Assembly: GCA_027314595.1 (NCBI GenBank) | Contig: DAHVAN010000318.1 | Coordinates: forward strand, 1-64,000 | DNA from: Actinomycetota bacterium | GTDB taxonomy: Bacteria; Actinomycetota; Actinomycetes; Streptosporangiales; Streptosporangiaceae | Direction of reading: 5' to 3' | Length of the DNA stretch: 64,000 nucleotides | In this document: one piece after another, positions 15,974 through 24,450 of the stretch | Position numbering within the stretch: the first letter of the stretch is position 1 | Layout of the letters: each line of letters opens with the position of its first letter | Made by a program: the position numbers and the translations under genes | The notes under the pieces: model-generated | What the model was told of the DNA's origin: nothing | Seen by the model: only the letters and a program-made list of their open reading frames with translations | Database searches by the model: none

Positions 15974-16465
15974 ATGAGCCAGAACGACACGCTCGACGGC
16001 AGCCGCGCCGAGTCGGCACCGCCTGCCGCTCGCGGCAACGGGCTGCGGGCTAATGCCCTCAGCGCCGTGGTGATGCTGCTCATTGAGTACGGACTCGGGA
16101 TGTGGGTGAACCTGTACGCCCAGATCCCGGCGGGAGACCACCGGAAGGGGACCTTCGCCGCGTTCGGCGCCGCGGTGGCCCACGGCCCGGTGGCGCTAGC
16201 CGTGCACGCGATCCTCGGCACCCTGCTCCTCGTCACGGCGATCGCCCTGATCGTCCGGGCCGTCCTGGCCCGGAACGCCGCCGCCGCCGTGATCGGCGCC
16301 ATCGCCTTCCTCGCGACGATCGCCGCATGGCTGTCCGGCGCCAGGTTCGTCGGCGATGCGGCCGACGGCGCGTCGTTCGGCATGGCCATCGCCACCGGGG
16401 TAGCCCTGCTCAGCTACGTGGTCATCCTGTCCGTCCCCGGCCCGACGGAAGGACCCGGCCGATGA
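15974..16465 (+). CDS. Hypothetical four-helix membrane protein
   Basis: A 163-residue protein with four predicted membrane helices (about residues 27-47, 67-95, 98-118 and 130-153). No recognised catalytic motif. It is the first gene of an operon with an SDR and an LLM oxidoreductase; the next gene overlaps by four bases (ATGA). AGGAAG precedes the ATG. Such small membrane proteins next to TetR regulators are common in actinobacteria and their role is not known. Confidence 0.75.
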   Translation: MSQNDTLDGSRAESAPPAARGNGLRANALSAVVMLLIEYGLGMWVNLYAQIPAGDHRKGTFAAFGAAVAHGPVALAVHAILGTLLLVTAIALIVRAVLARNAAAAVIGAIAFLATIAAWLSGARFVGDAADGASFGMAIATGVALLSYVVILSVPGPTEGPGR

Positions 16466-17418
16466 CCCAGCCATCCGGGCCGGGCGGCGGCCTGCCCGGG
16501 CAGAGCCGGGTCGTGCTGGTCACCGGCGCGAGCGCTGGTATCGGCTTCCACACCGCCAGAGAGATCGCCGCGCGCGGCGCCTCGGTGCTCATCACGGGCC
16601 GGGACCGCAGGCGGGGCAAGGACGCCGTCAGGGCCATCGCCGCGGCGGCCGGTCATGCCCGGGTGGAGTTCATCCCGGCCGACCACTCCACCGTCGGGGT
16701 CAACGGCCAGCTCGGCGAGGCCGTGACCGAGCGGCTGGGCGTGCTCGGGCTGCCGCCGCGGCTGGACGTGCTGGTCAACAACGTCGGCGGGATCTTCGCG
16801 ACCAGGACCCTCACCGCTGACGGCTACGAGGCCACCCTCGCGGTGAACTTCCTCGCCCCGGTCGTGGTGACCCACTCGGTGCTGCCGCTGCTACAGGCCA
16901 GCGCCTCGCCCCGGTGCGTGAACGTCACCTCAAGCCTGGCCTGGCTAGCCAGGGAGGTGCCCGGCGACCTGCTGGCCGACATCCACACCGCACGTGATTA
17001 CGTGGGCATCCGCGCTCATGCCCGCGCCAAGCTGCTGACCGCCGCGTGGACCCTCGCCATGAGCCGCCAGCAGGCCGGCACCGGAATGGCGGCCGCCGCC
17101 GTCAACCCGGGCATGGCCTGGACTGCCATGACCCAGGCGCTGACACCCCAGGTGGTGCCCTCGTGGCGGTACGTGTACCCGCTGGTGCGGCTCTTCCAGA
17201 AGCGCGGCGACCCGGCCAGGGCCGCCCGGGTCTGCGCCGAGGTCGCCTGGACCGGCAGCCTGGCCGAGATCAGCGGCCGGTACATCACCGAGCACGGCAA
17301 GCCGGGCAGGTATCCCGGCGTCGTGGCCGATCCCGCCTTCCAGGACCAGGTGGTCGCCGTCGCCTGGGACCTGGCGCGGGACGCGGCCACCGCCGCCGGC
17401 CACCGGGGGCGGCCATGA
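16462..17418 (+). CDS. Short-chain dehydrogenase/reductase with altered catalytic Tyr
   Basis: A 318-residue Rossmann-fold oxidoreductase. The cofactor motif is TGASAGIG (21-28), the NNVG motif lies at 106-109 and the active-site Ser region is VNVTSS. The expected YxxxK dyad aligns with H186-A-R-A-K190, so the catalytic Tyr appears to be replaced by His while the Lys is kept. The sequence otherwise resembles the retinol/protochlorophyllide-reductase-like SDR branch. It overlaps both neighbours by ATGA, so it works with the membrane protein and the LLM enzyme. Either activity is changed or another residue takes over. Confidence 0.85.
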   Translation: MTQPSGPGGGLPGQSRVVLVTGASAGIGFHTAREIAARGASVLITGRDRRRGKDAVRAIAAAAGHARVEFIPADHSTVGVNGQLGEAVTERLGVLGLPPRLDVLVNNVGGIFATRTLTADGYEATLAVNFLAPVVVTHSVLPLLQASASPRCVNVTSSLAWLAREVPGDLLADIHTARDYVGIRAHARAKLLTAAWTLAMSRQQAGTGMAAAAVNPGMAWTAMTQALTPQVVPSWRYVYPLVRLFQKRGDPARAARVCAEVAWTGSLAEISGRYITEHGKPGRYPGVVADPAFQDQVVAVAWDLARDAATAAGHRGRP

Positions 17419-18287
17419 CCGGCGAGCGCAGGTTCCGGTTCGGCGCGGTCGCCGGCTTCGGCCGCAGCGGACAGGAGTGGGCAGCGACCGCCCGGCACAT
17501 CGAGCAACTCGGCTTCTCCACCCTGCTGTGCCCCGACGGGACCGGCACGCTCGCGCCGTTCCAGGCGCTGAGCGTGGCCGCCGCCGCTACCAGCACCCTG
17601 CGACTGGGCAGCTACGTCCTTGCGGCGCCGCTGCGCACCCCCGGCGAGGTGGCGTGGGAGACCGCGAGCCTGGACGTGCTCAGCGGGGGCAGGTTCGAAC
17701 TCGGACTCGGCGCGGGCCGCCCGGCCGCCGAGCGCGACGCGGCACGGCTCGGGCTGCCCTTCGGCACCCCTGCCGAGCGCGTCAGCCGCATCCGGCAGAC
17801 GATCGAGGCCGTCCGCGCCCGCTACGCCGCATCGGACGAGGCATCCAGGAACGACGCCGTACGCGGCGTGCAGCAGCCTAGGCCCCCGGTGCTCGTCGCC
17901 GGCGCCGGCCCCAGGATGCTGGACCTCGCCTCCCGAGAGGCAGGCACCCTCGCCCTCGGCCTGCCACCGCAGAGCACGGAGGACGACCTGGCGGCGAAGG
18001 CCGACCAGGTCCGCGCGATCGCCGGCCACGGCTTCGACCGGCTCGAGCTCAACGTCAACATCGCCCTGGTCGGCGACGAGTTCCCGCCCCATGCCGCCTC
18101 ATGGCTCGGCGCGGACCCCCGGGCGCTGCTCCGCAACGGCTCGATCACCGTGCTCGCCGGCTCCGCCCGGCAGATGGCCGACACGCTGCTGCGACGGCGC
18201 GACCGCAGCGGGGTGTCCTACATCTCAGTCAACGCCCAGTTCGCCGACGCGTTCGCACAGGTGATCGAGTTGCTCACCGGTGCCTGA
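17415..18287 (+). CDS. LLM-class F420/flavin-dependent oxidoreductase
   Basis: A 290-residue TIM-barrel enzyme of the luciferase-like monooxygenase class. Recognisable segments are RFGAVAGFG, LGSYVLAAPLRTPGEVAWETASLDVLSGGRFELGLGAG and PFGTPAERVSRIRQTIEAV. The form with short insertions resembles actinobacterial TIGR03621-type F420-dependent proteins. It overlaps the SDR gene (ATGA), suggesting that both act on one substrate under TetR control. Substrate and cofactor choice (F420 or FMN) cannot be read from the sequence. Confidence 0.85.
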   Translation: MTGERRFRFGAVAGFGRSGQEWAATARHIEQLGFSTLLCPDGTGTLAPFQALSVAAAATSTLRLGSYVLAAPLRTPGEVAWETASLDVLSGGRFELGLGAGRPAAERDAARLGLPFGTPAERVSRIRQTIEAVRARYAASDEASRNDAVRGVQQPRPPVLVAGAGPRMLDLASREAGTLALGLPPQSTEDDLAAKADQVRAIAGHGFDRLELNVNIALVGDEFPPHAASWLGADPRALLRNGSITVLAGSARQMADTLLRRRDRSGVSYISVNAQFADAFAQVIELLTGA

Positions 18288-18409
18288 CGCGAGACCGCGG
18301 CGGGCAGGCTACTGCGGCCAGGGTCCTGCCCCGCAGGTGACCGGCTGGAAGGCCGACACAACCGCTCCCGTCGGTCCGTCAACGGCCACCGGGCGCACCG
18401 GCTTGCCGA

Positions 18410-18453
18410 TTTCCGCTGGTCAGGCAGCACATGATGCGCAACGGTGCGGGCAA
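18410..18453 (+). repeat. Dispersed repeat, partial copy 7, fused to an ABC ATPase
   Basis: Matches the family from TTTCCGCTGG through ATGCGCAACGGTGCGGGCAA, then changes into the Walker A codons of an ABC ATPase (AAGACCACTACC). The repeat supplies in-frame start codons (18431 and 18434) to the truncated gene. Confidence 0.75.
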
Positions 18454-18820
18454 GACCACTACCCTGCGGGTGACCCTCGGCCTGGAGGCGCCCACGTCAG
18501 GGACGGCCCTGGTCGGGGGCCGCCGCTACCGGGAGTTCATTCGCCCGCTGCATCAGGTCGGCTCGCTGCTGGGCGCGACCGCCCTGCCGGCGGGCCGCGC
18601 CGCATGGTTCCACCTGCTCGCCCTGGCGCAGAGCAACGGGATCGGGCAGCAGCGGGTCATGGAGGTACTCGAACTGACCGGGCTCGAGACGGTGGCCGCC
18701 AGGCGAGCCGGGGAGTTCTCGCTCGGGATGAAGCAGCGGCCGGGCATCGCGGCCGCGCTGCCGGCCGACCCGCCCGTGCTGCTGGCCGCCACGGTCGTGC
18801 TCACCAGGAGAGACGTATGA
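18431..18820 (+). pseudogene. ABC-2 type transporter ATPase, truncated at both ends
   Basis: Begins MMRNGAGKTTTLRVTLGLEAPTSG, so everything before Walker A is replaced by the dispersed repeat. The middle is typical (VGSLLGA, GLETVAARRAGEFSLGMKQR signature region), but Walker B, the D-loop and the H-loop are missing: PPVLL is followed directly by AATVVLTRRDV and stop. It could not hydrolyse ATP. The stop overlaps an ATG (ATGA, 18817) that would have started the permease, so the original operon layout is still visible. Confidence 0.8.
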
Positions 18821-18880
18821 CGCCTCCGGTGCTCACCGCCGAAAGTTTCGCCATCCGCGGACGGCGCGGTGCCGCGTGCG
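18817..18880 (+). pseudogene. Permease start remnant of the broken ABC-2 operon
   Basis: The ATG overlaps the ATPase remnant's stop and reads MTPPVLTAESFAIRG, like the N-terminus of an ABC-2 permease, before similarity is lost. There are no membrane helices. The remaining bases to 19015 hold nothing else recognisable. Confidence 0.35.
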
Positions 18881-19015
18881 GGCGGATGTCTTCGCAGCTC
18901 ATTCCCGTGCACCAGCGCAGCGCTGCCGGTGGTCACGCGGTGAGCAGGTCCGGGTCGTTGCCGACCCGCGCGCTGCTTGCTGTACTCATGAGGACTTTCG
19001 CAGAAAGGCGCGATC

Positions 19016-21322
19016 ATGAGTGGCCACATGCCCGGTCCGCAAGCCTCACCCGACTCGCACTGCCCGCCGGGCGGCCATAGCCGCCGCCAGTTCCTCGGCC
19101 GCGCCGGAGCCGGGGCGCTCGCACTCGGACTAGGCGCGACTGGCGCGGAGCAGTTGCTCGCCGCGCCGGCAGCGCAGGCCGCCGCGTTCGGGTACAGCGG
19201 CGGCGGCGGATACTTCACGGTGAACACCGGCGCCGGGCTCAGCTTCAAGATCAGCCAGTCGAACGGGGACATGACCTCGCTCGTCTATAACGGCACCGAG
19301 CTGACCGCCGCCAGCCGGCCCTCGAACGTCGAGTCCGGGCTCGGCAACGGCGCGAGCGTCAGCGCGTACCAGACAGGCAGCTACATCGTGGTCACCGAGT
19401 CCGCGTACGACTGGTACGGCAGCGGCACCCTGCACCACTATTTCGTCGTGCAGGACGGCGTGAACGACATCTACATGGCGACCTACGTCAACTCCGCCGG
19501 AGCCGGGGAACTGCGCTGGATCCAGTCGCTCAACCGCGGCATCCTGACCAACATCTGGACGCCGTCCGACGTCAACGGCGGCACGCCGATCGAGTCCACC
19601 GACATCGACCTAGTGGACGGCCAGACGCGCTCGAAGTACTACTCCAACCGGCAGGCCCAGGAACTGACGATCCGCGGCGTCACCGGCAGCGGCGTCGGGG
19701 TGTTCATGGACTTCGGCAGCCGGGAGAGCAGCAGCGGCGGCCCGTTCTTCCGTGACATCGAGCAGCAGGGCACCAGCGACTCGATCCAGGTCTACAACTA
19801 CCTGTGGTCCGGCCACAACGACACCGAGGCGCAGCGTCTGGACGTGCTCTACGGCCCGTACGCGCTGATGGTCACCGATGGTTCCGCTCCGTCCGCGCCC
19901 GACCTGAGCTTCATGGACGACTTCGGCTTCGCCGGCACGGTCAGCGCGTCAGGCCGCGGGTACGTCACCGGCACCGCGAGCGGCGTGACCTCAGGCATGA
20001 CGATGCTGGTCGGCTGGGCGAACTCCACCGCGCAGTACTGGACCGCGCCGGCGTCGGACGGCAGTTTCACCAGCCCCGCCATGAAGCCGGGCACATACAC
20101 CCAGACGTTGTACCAGAACGAACTGGCGGTGGCCACGCGCAGCGCGGCAGTCTCCGCTGGCTCGACAACCAGCGGCCAGGACATCGCCTCGGCCTGGACA
20201 ACTCCGTCCGCGCCCGTCTTCCGCATCGGCTCCTGGACGGGATCACCGCAGGGCCTGCTGAACTGGCCGAACCTGACCTGGATGCACCCCTCCGACGTGC
20301 GCATGGCGAGCTGGGGACCCGTCACCTACACCGTCGGAAGCAGCTCCGACAGCCAGTTCCCCGCTTACCAGTTCAAGCTGGTCAACAACCCCACCACCAT
20401 CCAGTTCGCCTTGTCCGCCAGCGAGATCGGCGAGTACACCGTCCGGATCGGCATCACGGCCGCCTACGCCGGCGGCCGGCCACAGATCACCGTGAACAAC
20501 TGGAGCTCGCCAATCCCGTCCCCGTCCAGCCAGCCGAACTCCCGCAGCCTGACCATCGGCACTTACCGGGGCAACAACACCCTGTTCACCTATACGGTCC
20601 CGGCCAGCGCCTTCGTGACCGGGACGAACACCATGCAGATCTACGTGGTCAGCGGCTCGGGCACGCTGAGCGACTGGCTCAGCCCCGCTTTCAGCTACGA
20701 CTGCGTCGAGATGTACGGTGGGCAGCCCGGTGACATCATCACGGTCACCAGCCCGGGCAGCCAGTCCGGAACCGTGGGCACGCCGGTCAGCGGCGTGCAG
20801 GTCCAGGCCACGGACTCGGCGTCCGGGCAGACGCTGACGTACTCGGCGACCGGCCTGCCGCCGGGGCTGTCGATCAGCACCGCTGGCCTGATCTCCGGCA
20901 CCCCGGGCACCTCCGGGAACTACAGCGTGACGGTCACGGCGAAGGACTCCGCCGGAGCGTCCGGTTCGGCGACCTTCACCTGGGCCGTTTCCGGTTCCGC
21001 CAGCACCGGCGGCACCGTCGGCGTGGCCTACGACAAGACCAGCGAGTGGCAGGGCGGGTTCACCGCGAACGTGACGATCACCAACAACGGCGCAAGCACG
21101 ATCAACGGCTGGACCGTGGCGTGGACTTTCCCCGGCGATCAGCAGATCACCAGCGCGTGGAACGCCACCGTCACGCAGTCCGGCGCGGCGGTCTCCGCGA
21201 CGAGCTTGAGCTACGACGCCACCATCGCGCCAGGCGGCAGCACCTCGTTCGGGTTCCAGGGCACCTGGGCATCCAGCGACTCCTCCCCGACCGCGTTCAC
21301 GGTGAACGGGACCCCCAGCTAA
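19016..21322 (+). CDS. Secreted rhamnogalacturonan lyase (PL4) with putative Ig and CBM2 domains
   Basis: A 768-residue exported enzyme. A Tat signal (SRRQFLGRAGAGALALGLGA, RR at 23-24) is followed by the PL4 rhamnogalacturonan lyase catalytic domain from about 55 (FTVNTGAGLSFKISQSNGDMTSLVYNG), a fibronectin-type segment (FAGTVSASGRGYVTG) and the C-terminal carbohydrate-binding-like part of PL4 (FRIGSWTGSPQGLLNWPNLTWMHPSDVRM). Then comes a putative Ig domain (about 580-660) and a CBM2-type cellulose-binding domain (about 665-768, EWQGGFTANVTITNNGASTINGWTVAWTFPG). It cleaves the rhamnogalacturonan I backbone of plant pectin outside the cell. GAAAGG lies before the ATG. It stands between broken genes and may be acquired. 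Confidence 0.88.
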   Translation: MSGHMPGPQASPDSHCPPGGHSRRQFLGRAGAGALALGLGATGAEQLLAAPAAQAAAFGYSGGGGYFTVNTGAGLSFKISQSNGDMTSLVYNGTELTAASRPSNVESGLGNGASVSAYQTGSYIVVTESAYDWYGSGTLHHYFVVQDGVNDIYMATYVNSAGAGELRWIQSLNRGILTNIWTPSDVNGGTPIESTDIDLVDGQTRSKYYSNRQAQELTIRGVTGSGVGVFMDFGSRESSSGGPFFRDIEQQGTSDSIQVYNYLWSGHNDTEAQRLDVLYGPYALMVTDGSAPSAPDLSFMDDFGFAGTVSASGRGYVTGTASGVTSGMTMLVGWANSTAQYWTAPASDGSFTSPAMKPGTYTQTLYQNELAVATRSAAVSAGSTTSGQDIASAWTTPSAPVFRIGSWTGSPQGLLNWPNLTWMHPSDVRMASWGPVTYTVGSSSDSQFPAYQFKLVNNPTTIQFALSASEIGEYTVRIGITAAYAGGRPQITVNNWSSPIPSPSSQPNSRSLTIGTYRGNNTLFTYTVPASAFVTGTNTMQIYVVSGSGTLSDWLSPAFSYDCVEMYGGQPGDIITVTSPGSQSGTVGTPVSGVQVQATDSASGQTLTYSATGLPPGLSISTAGLISGTPGTSGNYSVTVTAKDSAGASGSATFTWAVSGSASTGGTVGVAYDKTSEWQGGFTANVTITNNGASTINGWTVAWTFPGDQQITSAWNATVTQSGAAVSATSLSYDATIAPGGSTSFGFQGTWASSDSSPTAFTVNGTPS

Positions 21323-21657
21323 GCGCTCAACACCGAGGCGGGCCGCCAGCTGCGCGCCGAGCGCGAGCGGTGTCGCTGCCGGATCGCCGCGGCCGCGGAG
21401 CGGCGTCCAGCCGACCGGGGCGGCCACAGCAAGTGCGTCTGGTCCGGGACCGGCGCTGTGGCCTCCCGACAAGGTTGACTACACGTGTGGCGCATCCCCG
21501 GCCGCGGTTCTGAGTCTAAGCAGTCAATTCCTCATCTCCATGTTCGCCGCCGACCGCCAGCAGCGGCGCCGCTGGAACCGCGTCGCTGCCGCAGCAGGCG
21601 CACGCAGAGGAGCAAGAGCACGAAGAACAGGAACGCAAGGCCGCCTGACGTCCCGGC
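21323..21657. other. Intergenic stretch without a recognisable gene
   Basis: Short open frames occur on both strands but none has a ribosome site or a family I recognise. Likely degraded coding DNA. Confidence 0.4.
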
Positions 21658-21663
21658 GACAGG

Positions 21664-21768
21664 GTGCGCGTCCGGCACATGGGCGACGGCGTGCTGCTTG
21701 AGCCGATCGCGTCCGACATCGATGCGTGGTTTGCCGAACTGGACCGTCCGTACCACCAAGAATACTAG
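21664..21768 (+). pseudogene. AbrB-type (VapB-like) antitoxin remnant
   Basis: Reads VRVRHMGDGVLLEPIASDIDAWFAELDRPYHQEY, the C-terminal half of an AbrB-fold VapB antitoxin, ending in a stop at 21768. The DNA-binding N-terminus (the RLPKEFRF region) is missing, and no cognate PIN gene of that type follows directly. Confidence 0.55.
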
Positions 21769-21784
21769 AGGTAGGATAAAGAGC

Positions 21785-22048
21785 ATGAGTGAGCCTACTG
21801 GAAAGTACTCGATCACCATGCCACGGGACATCGCGGAAGCGGCCCGCGCCCGTAGCGGTCCTTCGGGTCTGTCAGGCTACGTCGCCGCGGCTGTCGCCCG
21901 GCAGATTGAGCGGGACAACCTAAACGAACTGATCGCCGTGGCGGAGGCCGAGCACGGTCCGGTCACTGAGGAAGAAGTGCGAGCCCGGCGTGAAGAACTG
22001 CAGCGGGCTCGCGCCGAGCAGGACCACCCCCGCTCCGGGGCCGCGTGA
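21785..22048 (+). CDS. Antitoxin of a PIN-domain toxin-antitoxin pair
   Basis: An 87-residue protein: GKYSITMPRDIAEAARARSGPSGLSGYVAAAVARQIERDNL has the layout of a ribbon-helix-helix DNA-binding antitoxin, and the acidic-basic C-terminus (TEEEVRARREELQRAR) is the likely toxin-binding tail. It overlaps the PIN toxin gene by four bases (GTGA). It would neutralise the toxin and repress the operon. GGATAAAGAG lies before the ATG. Confidence 0.8.
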   Translation: MSEPTGKYSITMPRDIAEAARARSGPSGLSGYVAAAVARQIERDNLNELIAVAEAEHGPVTEEEVRARREELQRARAEQDHPRSGAA

Positions 22049-22473
22049 CCCGGGCTTCCGCCACTCCGGCCGGCACGCTTGTGCTGGACAGCGAAGGGCT
22101 GGCGAAGGCGGTCCTGCGGGCGCGGGAGGTCACCCAGTGGCTGGCACTGGCACGGGCCGACGATCTACGGGTGATCACTAGTGCTGCCACTGTCGTGGAA
22201 GTGGCACATCCGCGACTCAACCGTCCGGCGCTGGAGTGGACGCTGTCCCGTATCGTCGTAGAGCCAGTGACCGAACCGATTGCTCGCCGCGCAACGGCCA
22301 TTCTCGCCGAAGCCGGCCCGCACGGTCACCAGCATGCCATCGATGCGATGCTCAGCGCGACAGCCTTGGCCGCGCCTGGCCCGGTTACCGTCCTCACCTC
22401 GGACCCCGAGGACATCGCCACCCTGTGCGGACGCAATGTGACCGTCATCAAGGTCTTACGTGACGGTTCGTGA
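22045..22473 (+). CDS. PIN-domain ribonuclease toxin
   Basis: A 142-residue PIN-domain protein. The acidic catalytic residues are visible: LVLDSEGLAK (first Asp), VVEVAHP (Glu), HQHAIDAMLSATA (Asp) and VLTSDPEDIATL (Asp). Members cut RNA, often tRNA, when freed from the antitoxin. Its GTG start overlaps the antitoxin gene. The pair looks complete and functional, unlike the remnants around it. Confidence 0.85.
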   Translation: MTRASATPAGTLVLDSEGLAKAVLRAREVTQWLALARADDLRVITSAATVVEVAHPRLNRPALEWTLSRIVVEPVTEPIARRATAILAEAGPHGHQHAIDAMLSATALAAPGPVTVLTSDPEDIATLCGRNVTVIKVLRDGS

Positions 22474-22497
22474 CGGTCCCGGCAATTGACTTGCCTA

Positions 22498-22622
22498 TTA
22501 CACATCAGCATGCGCCTTGTCCCTCGTGAGTGCCATGAACGCTTCCTCCAGCGACGGCTGCCGGGTCACGAGCTGGTGCAGTGCGGCCAGCTTGCCAACA
22601 ACGGCGGCACTGAAGCCACGGC
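22498..22622 (-). pseudogene. ABC transporter ATPase, C-terminal remnant
   Basis: On the minus strand the frame reads GFSAAVVGKLAALHQLVTRQPSLEEAFMALTRDKAHADV and stop, the classic C-terminus of ABC-2 (drug exporter) ATPases. No Walker motifs remain. It may be the tail of the gene whose middle part lies at 18431, though the orientation is opposite. Confidence 0.65.
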
Positions 22623-22683
22623 CTTGATCCGCGGTAAAACCCCAGCTCACGATACGCGGCCTAGTTTTCGGGCGGGACAGCGT

Positions 22684-23088
22684 TCAGGCACCGTGTGGTG
22701 CGAGGACAGGTATCCCGGCGTCCGCGGCGGCTTTGGCGAGCCGGTCGTCATAGGTGAGCAGGGCGGTGAGTTCCGGGCCGAGCAGCCGTGCCGTTGCCAG
22801 CTGGATCGCGTCCAGGGAGCGCAGCAGGCGGTCAGGCTCGACGATGGCGGAGCGGACGACGTCCTCGTCGATCTGGACGTAGTCGAAAGCATCAAGCAGC
22901 CGCTGGGCGTCCGGGATCAGCGCGGGCCAGTTTCGTGCCACGGCACGGCTGACCTCGATCCGCAGCAGGTCCGAGCTGATCCAGTTGTCGCCGCGGTGCT
23001 CGCGGTAGAAGGCGAGAAACGCCTCAGCGTGCTCCTCGGCGGCCAGGAGCTTGAACGCAGCGCTGGTGTCCAGGTAGTACAGGGCCAT
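22684..23088 (-). CDS. VapC-type PIN-domain toxin
   Basis: A 134-residue PIN domain: LYYLDTSAAFKLL (first Asp), IEVSRAVAR (Glu), LDAIQLATARLL (Asp) and LLTYDDRLAKAA (Asp) give the full catalytic set of an RNA-cutting VapC. The antitoxin gene normally precedes it on the same strand; here only the C-terminal 50 codons or so of one remain (23098-23232). If no antitoxin is made elsewhere, this toxin would be unguarded, or silent for lack of a promoter. Confidence 0.88.
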   Translation of the reverse strand: MALYYLDTSAAFKLLAAEEHAEAFLAFYREHRGDNWISSDLLRIEVSRAVARNWPALIPDAQRLLDAFDYVQIDEDVVRSAIVEPDRLLRSLDAIQLATARLLGPELTALLTYDDRLAKAAADAGIPVLAPHGA

Positions 23089-23097
23089 GGGTCGTCA

Positions 23098-23253
23098 GCG
23101 CTCGCTGCCGCGCTCCTCCAGCAGCGCCCGCGTGAGCGGGTTCGGGTCGGCACCGGTAACCGGGTGCAGCCGCTGGGGCAGAAAGCCTTCATCTTCTTCG
23201 GCTATCTTTTGCCGCTTCGCGGCAGGGCCTGCCCACAGGCCGTATGGCTAAGC
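23098..23253 (-). pseudogene. VapB-like antitoxin, N-terminally truncated
   Basis: The frame reads AAKRQKIAEEDEGFLPQRLHPVTGADPNPLTRALLEERGSER then stop, ten bases before the VapC start. The frame is closed by a TAG at about 23253 and no ATG or GTG lies between, so the DNA-binding N-terminus and start are lost. Confidence 0.5.
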
Positions 23254-23370
23254 CCTGAATGCCCTCATTGCCGGAATAGATCCATTTTCTGCCAGGTTGG
23301 ACGGGAATGTGACGGACCTTGATGCCGCCCCTGAGGCGAACGTGTCCCTGACGCTGCTTGACGGGCCGAC

Positions 23371-24450
23371 GTGTCCACGCTCTTCTCCCCGGTGACCATT
23401 GCCGGGCTGAGGCTCCGCAACCGCTTCATCATGTCCCCGATGACCCGCCAGTTCTCGCCGGACGGCGTGCCCGGGGAGGAGGTCGCCGCCTATTACGCCC
23501 GCCGCGCGGAGTCGCTCGGCATCGTCATGACCGAGGGCAGCTACGTCAACGAGTCGGCGGGCGGCTTCGGCAACGTGCCCAGGCTGTTCGGCGACGACGC
23601 CCTGGCCGCCTGGCGGAAGGTGACCGAAGGCGTGCACGCCGTGGGCGGCTTCATCTTCCCGCAACTGTGGCATATCGGGGCGCAGCGCGAGCCTGACGCC
23701 GGCCCGTACCCCGATTCCCCCCTGGTCTCCCCGTCCGGCATCAACTGCGACGGGCGGCGCGTCGGCGAGCCCGCCACGATCGCGCAACTGGACGAGACCG
23801 TCCGGGCCTTCGCCCGCGCCGCCGTCTTCGCCAGGGAAGCGGGCTTTGACGGTCTTGACCTGCATGGCGCGCACGGCTACCTGCTCGACCAGTTCCACTG
23901 GCCGGTCACAAACCGCCGCACCGATGCCTACGGCGGGGACATGGCCGGGCGGGTCCGGCTCTCGGCCGAGATCGCCGCCGCCGTCCGTGCGGCGGTCGGC
24001 CCGCAGTTCCCGGTCTGCTTCCGGTTCTCCCAGTGGAAGGGCAACGACTTCGAGGCCCGGATCGCCGGGACCCCGAAGGAGCTGGAGGCGTTCCTCACCC
24101 CGCTCGTCGAGGCCGGCGTGTCCATGTTCCACGCCTCGACCCGCCGCTACTGGCTGCCCGCCTTCGACGGCTCCGACCGCACCCTGGCCGGCTGGACCCG
24201 CCACCTGACCGGCAGGCCGGTCATCGGGATCGGCTCGGTGGGAGTCGGCGCCCCGTTCCTGTCCATCACGGACGACGCCCGCTCCGGCAAGGCGGCCGGC
24301 CTGTCTCGACGCGTTCCTCTACTAGCACAGGCGCATCCGGACCGCGGGGGACAGCGGCCAGGCCGCGGGGCCGCGGGCGGCCGGCCCCCTATCCGGACCG
24401 GAACCGTGTCGGCGAGCTCGAGCACCTCGTCGAGGAAGTGGCTCACGTAG
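23371..24450 (+). pseudogene. NADH:flavin oxidoreductase (Old Yellow Enzyme), C-terminally truncated
   Basis: The first 300 residues or so are a clear OYE TIM barrel: FSPVTIAGLRLRNRFIMSPMTR, FPQLWHIGAQ, FDGLDLHGAHGYLLDQF with the His-x-x-His-type substrate pocket, and NRRTDAYGG. Similarity ends after VIGIGSVGVGAPFL (near 24265). The missing part holds the FMN phosphate-binding GRALLADP region. The last 55 or so codons are antisense to the neighbouring ABC ATPase remnant. GTG 23371 is the likely start. It would bind FMN poorly if made. Confidence 0.75.
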
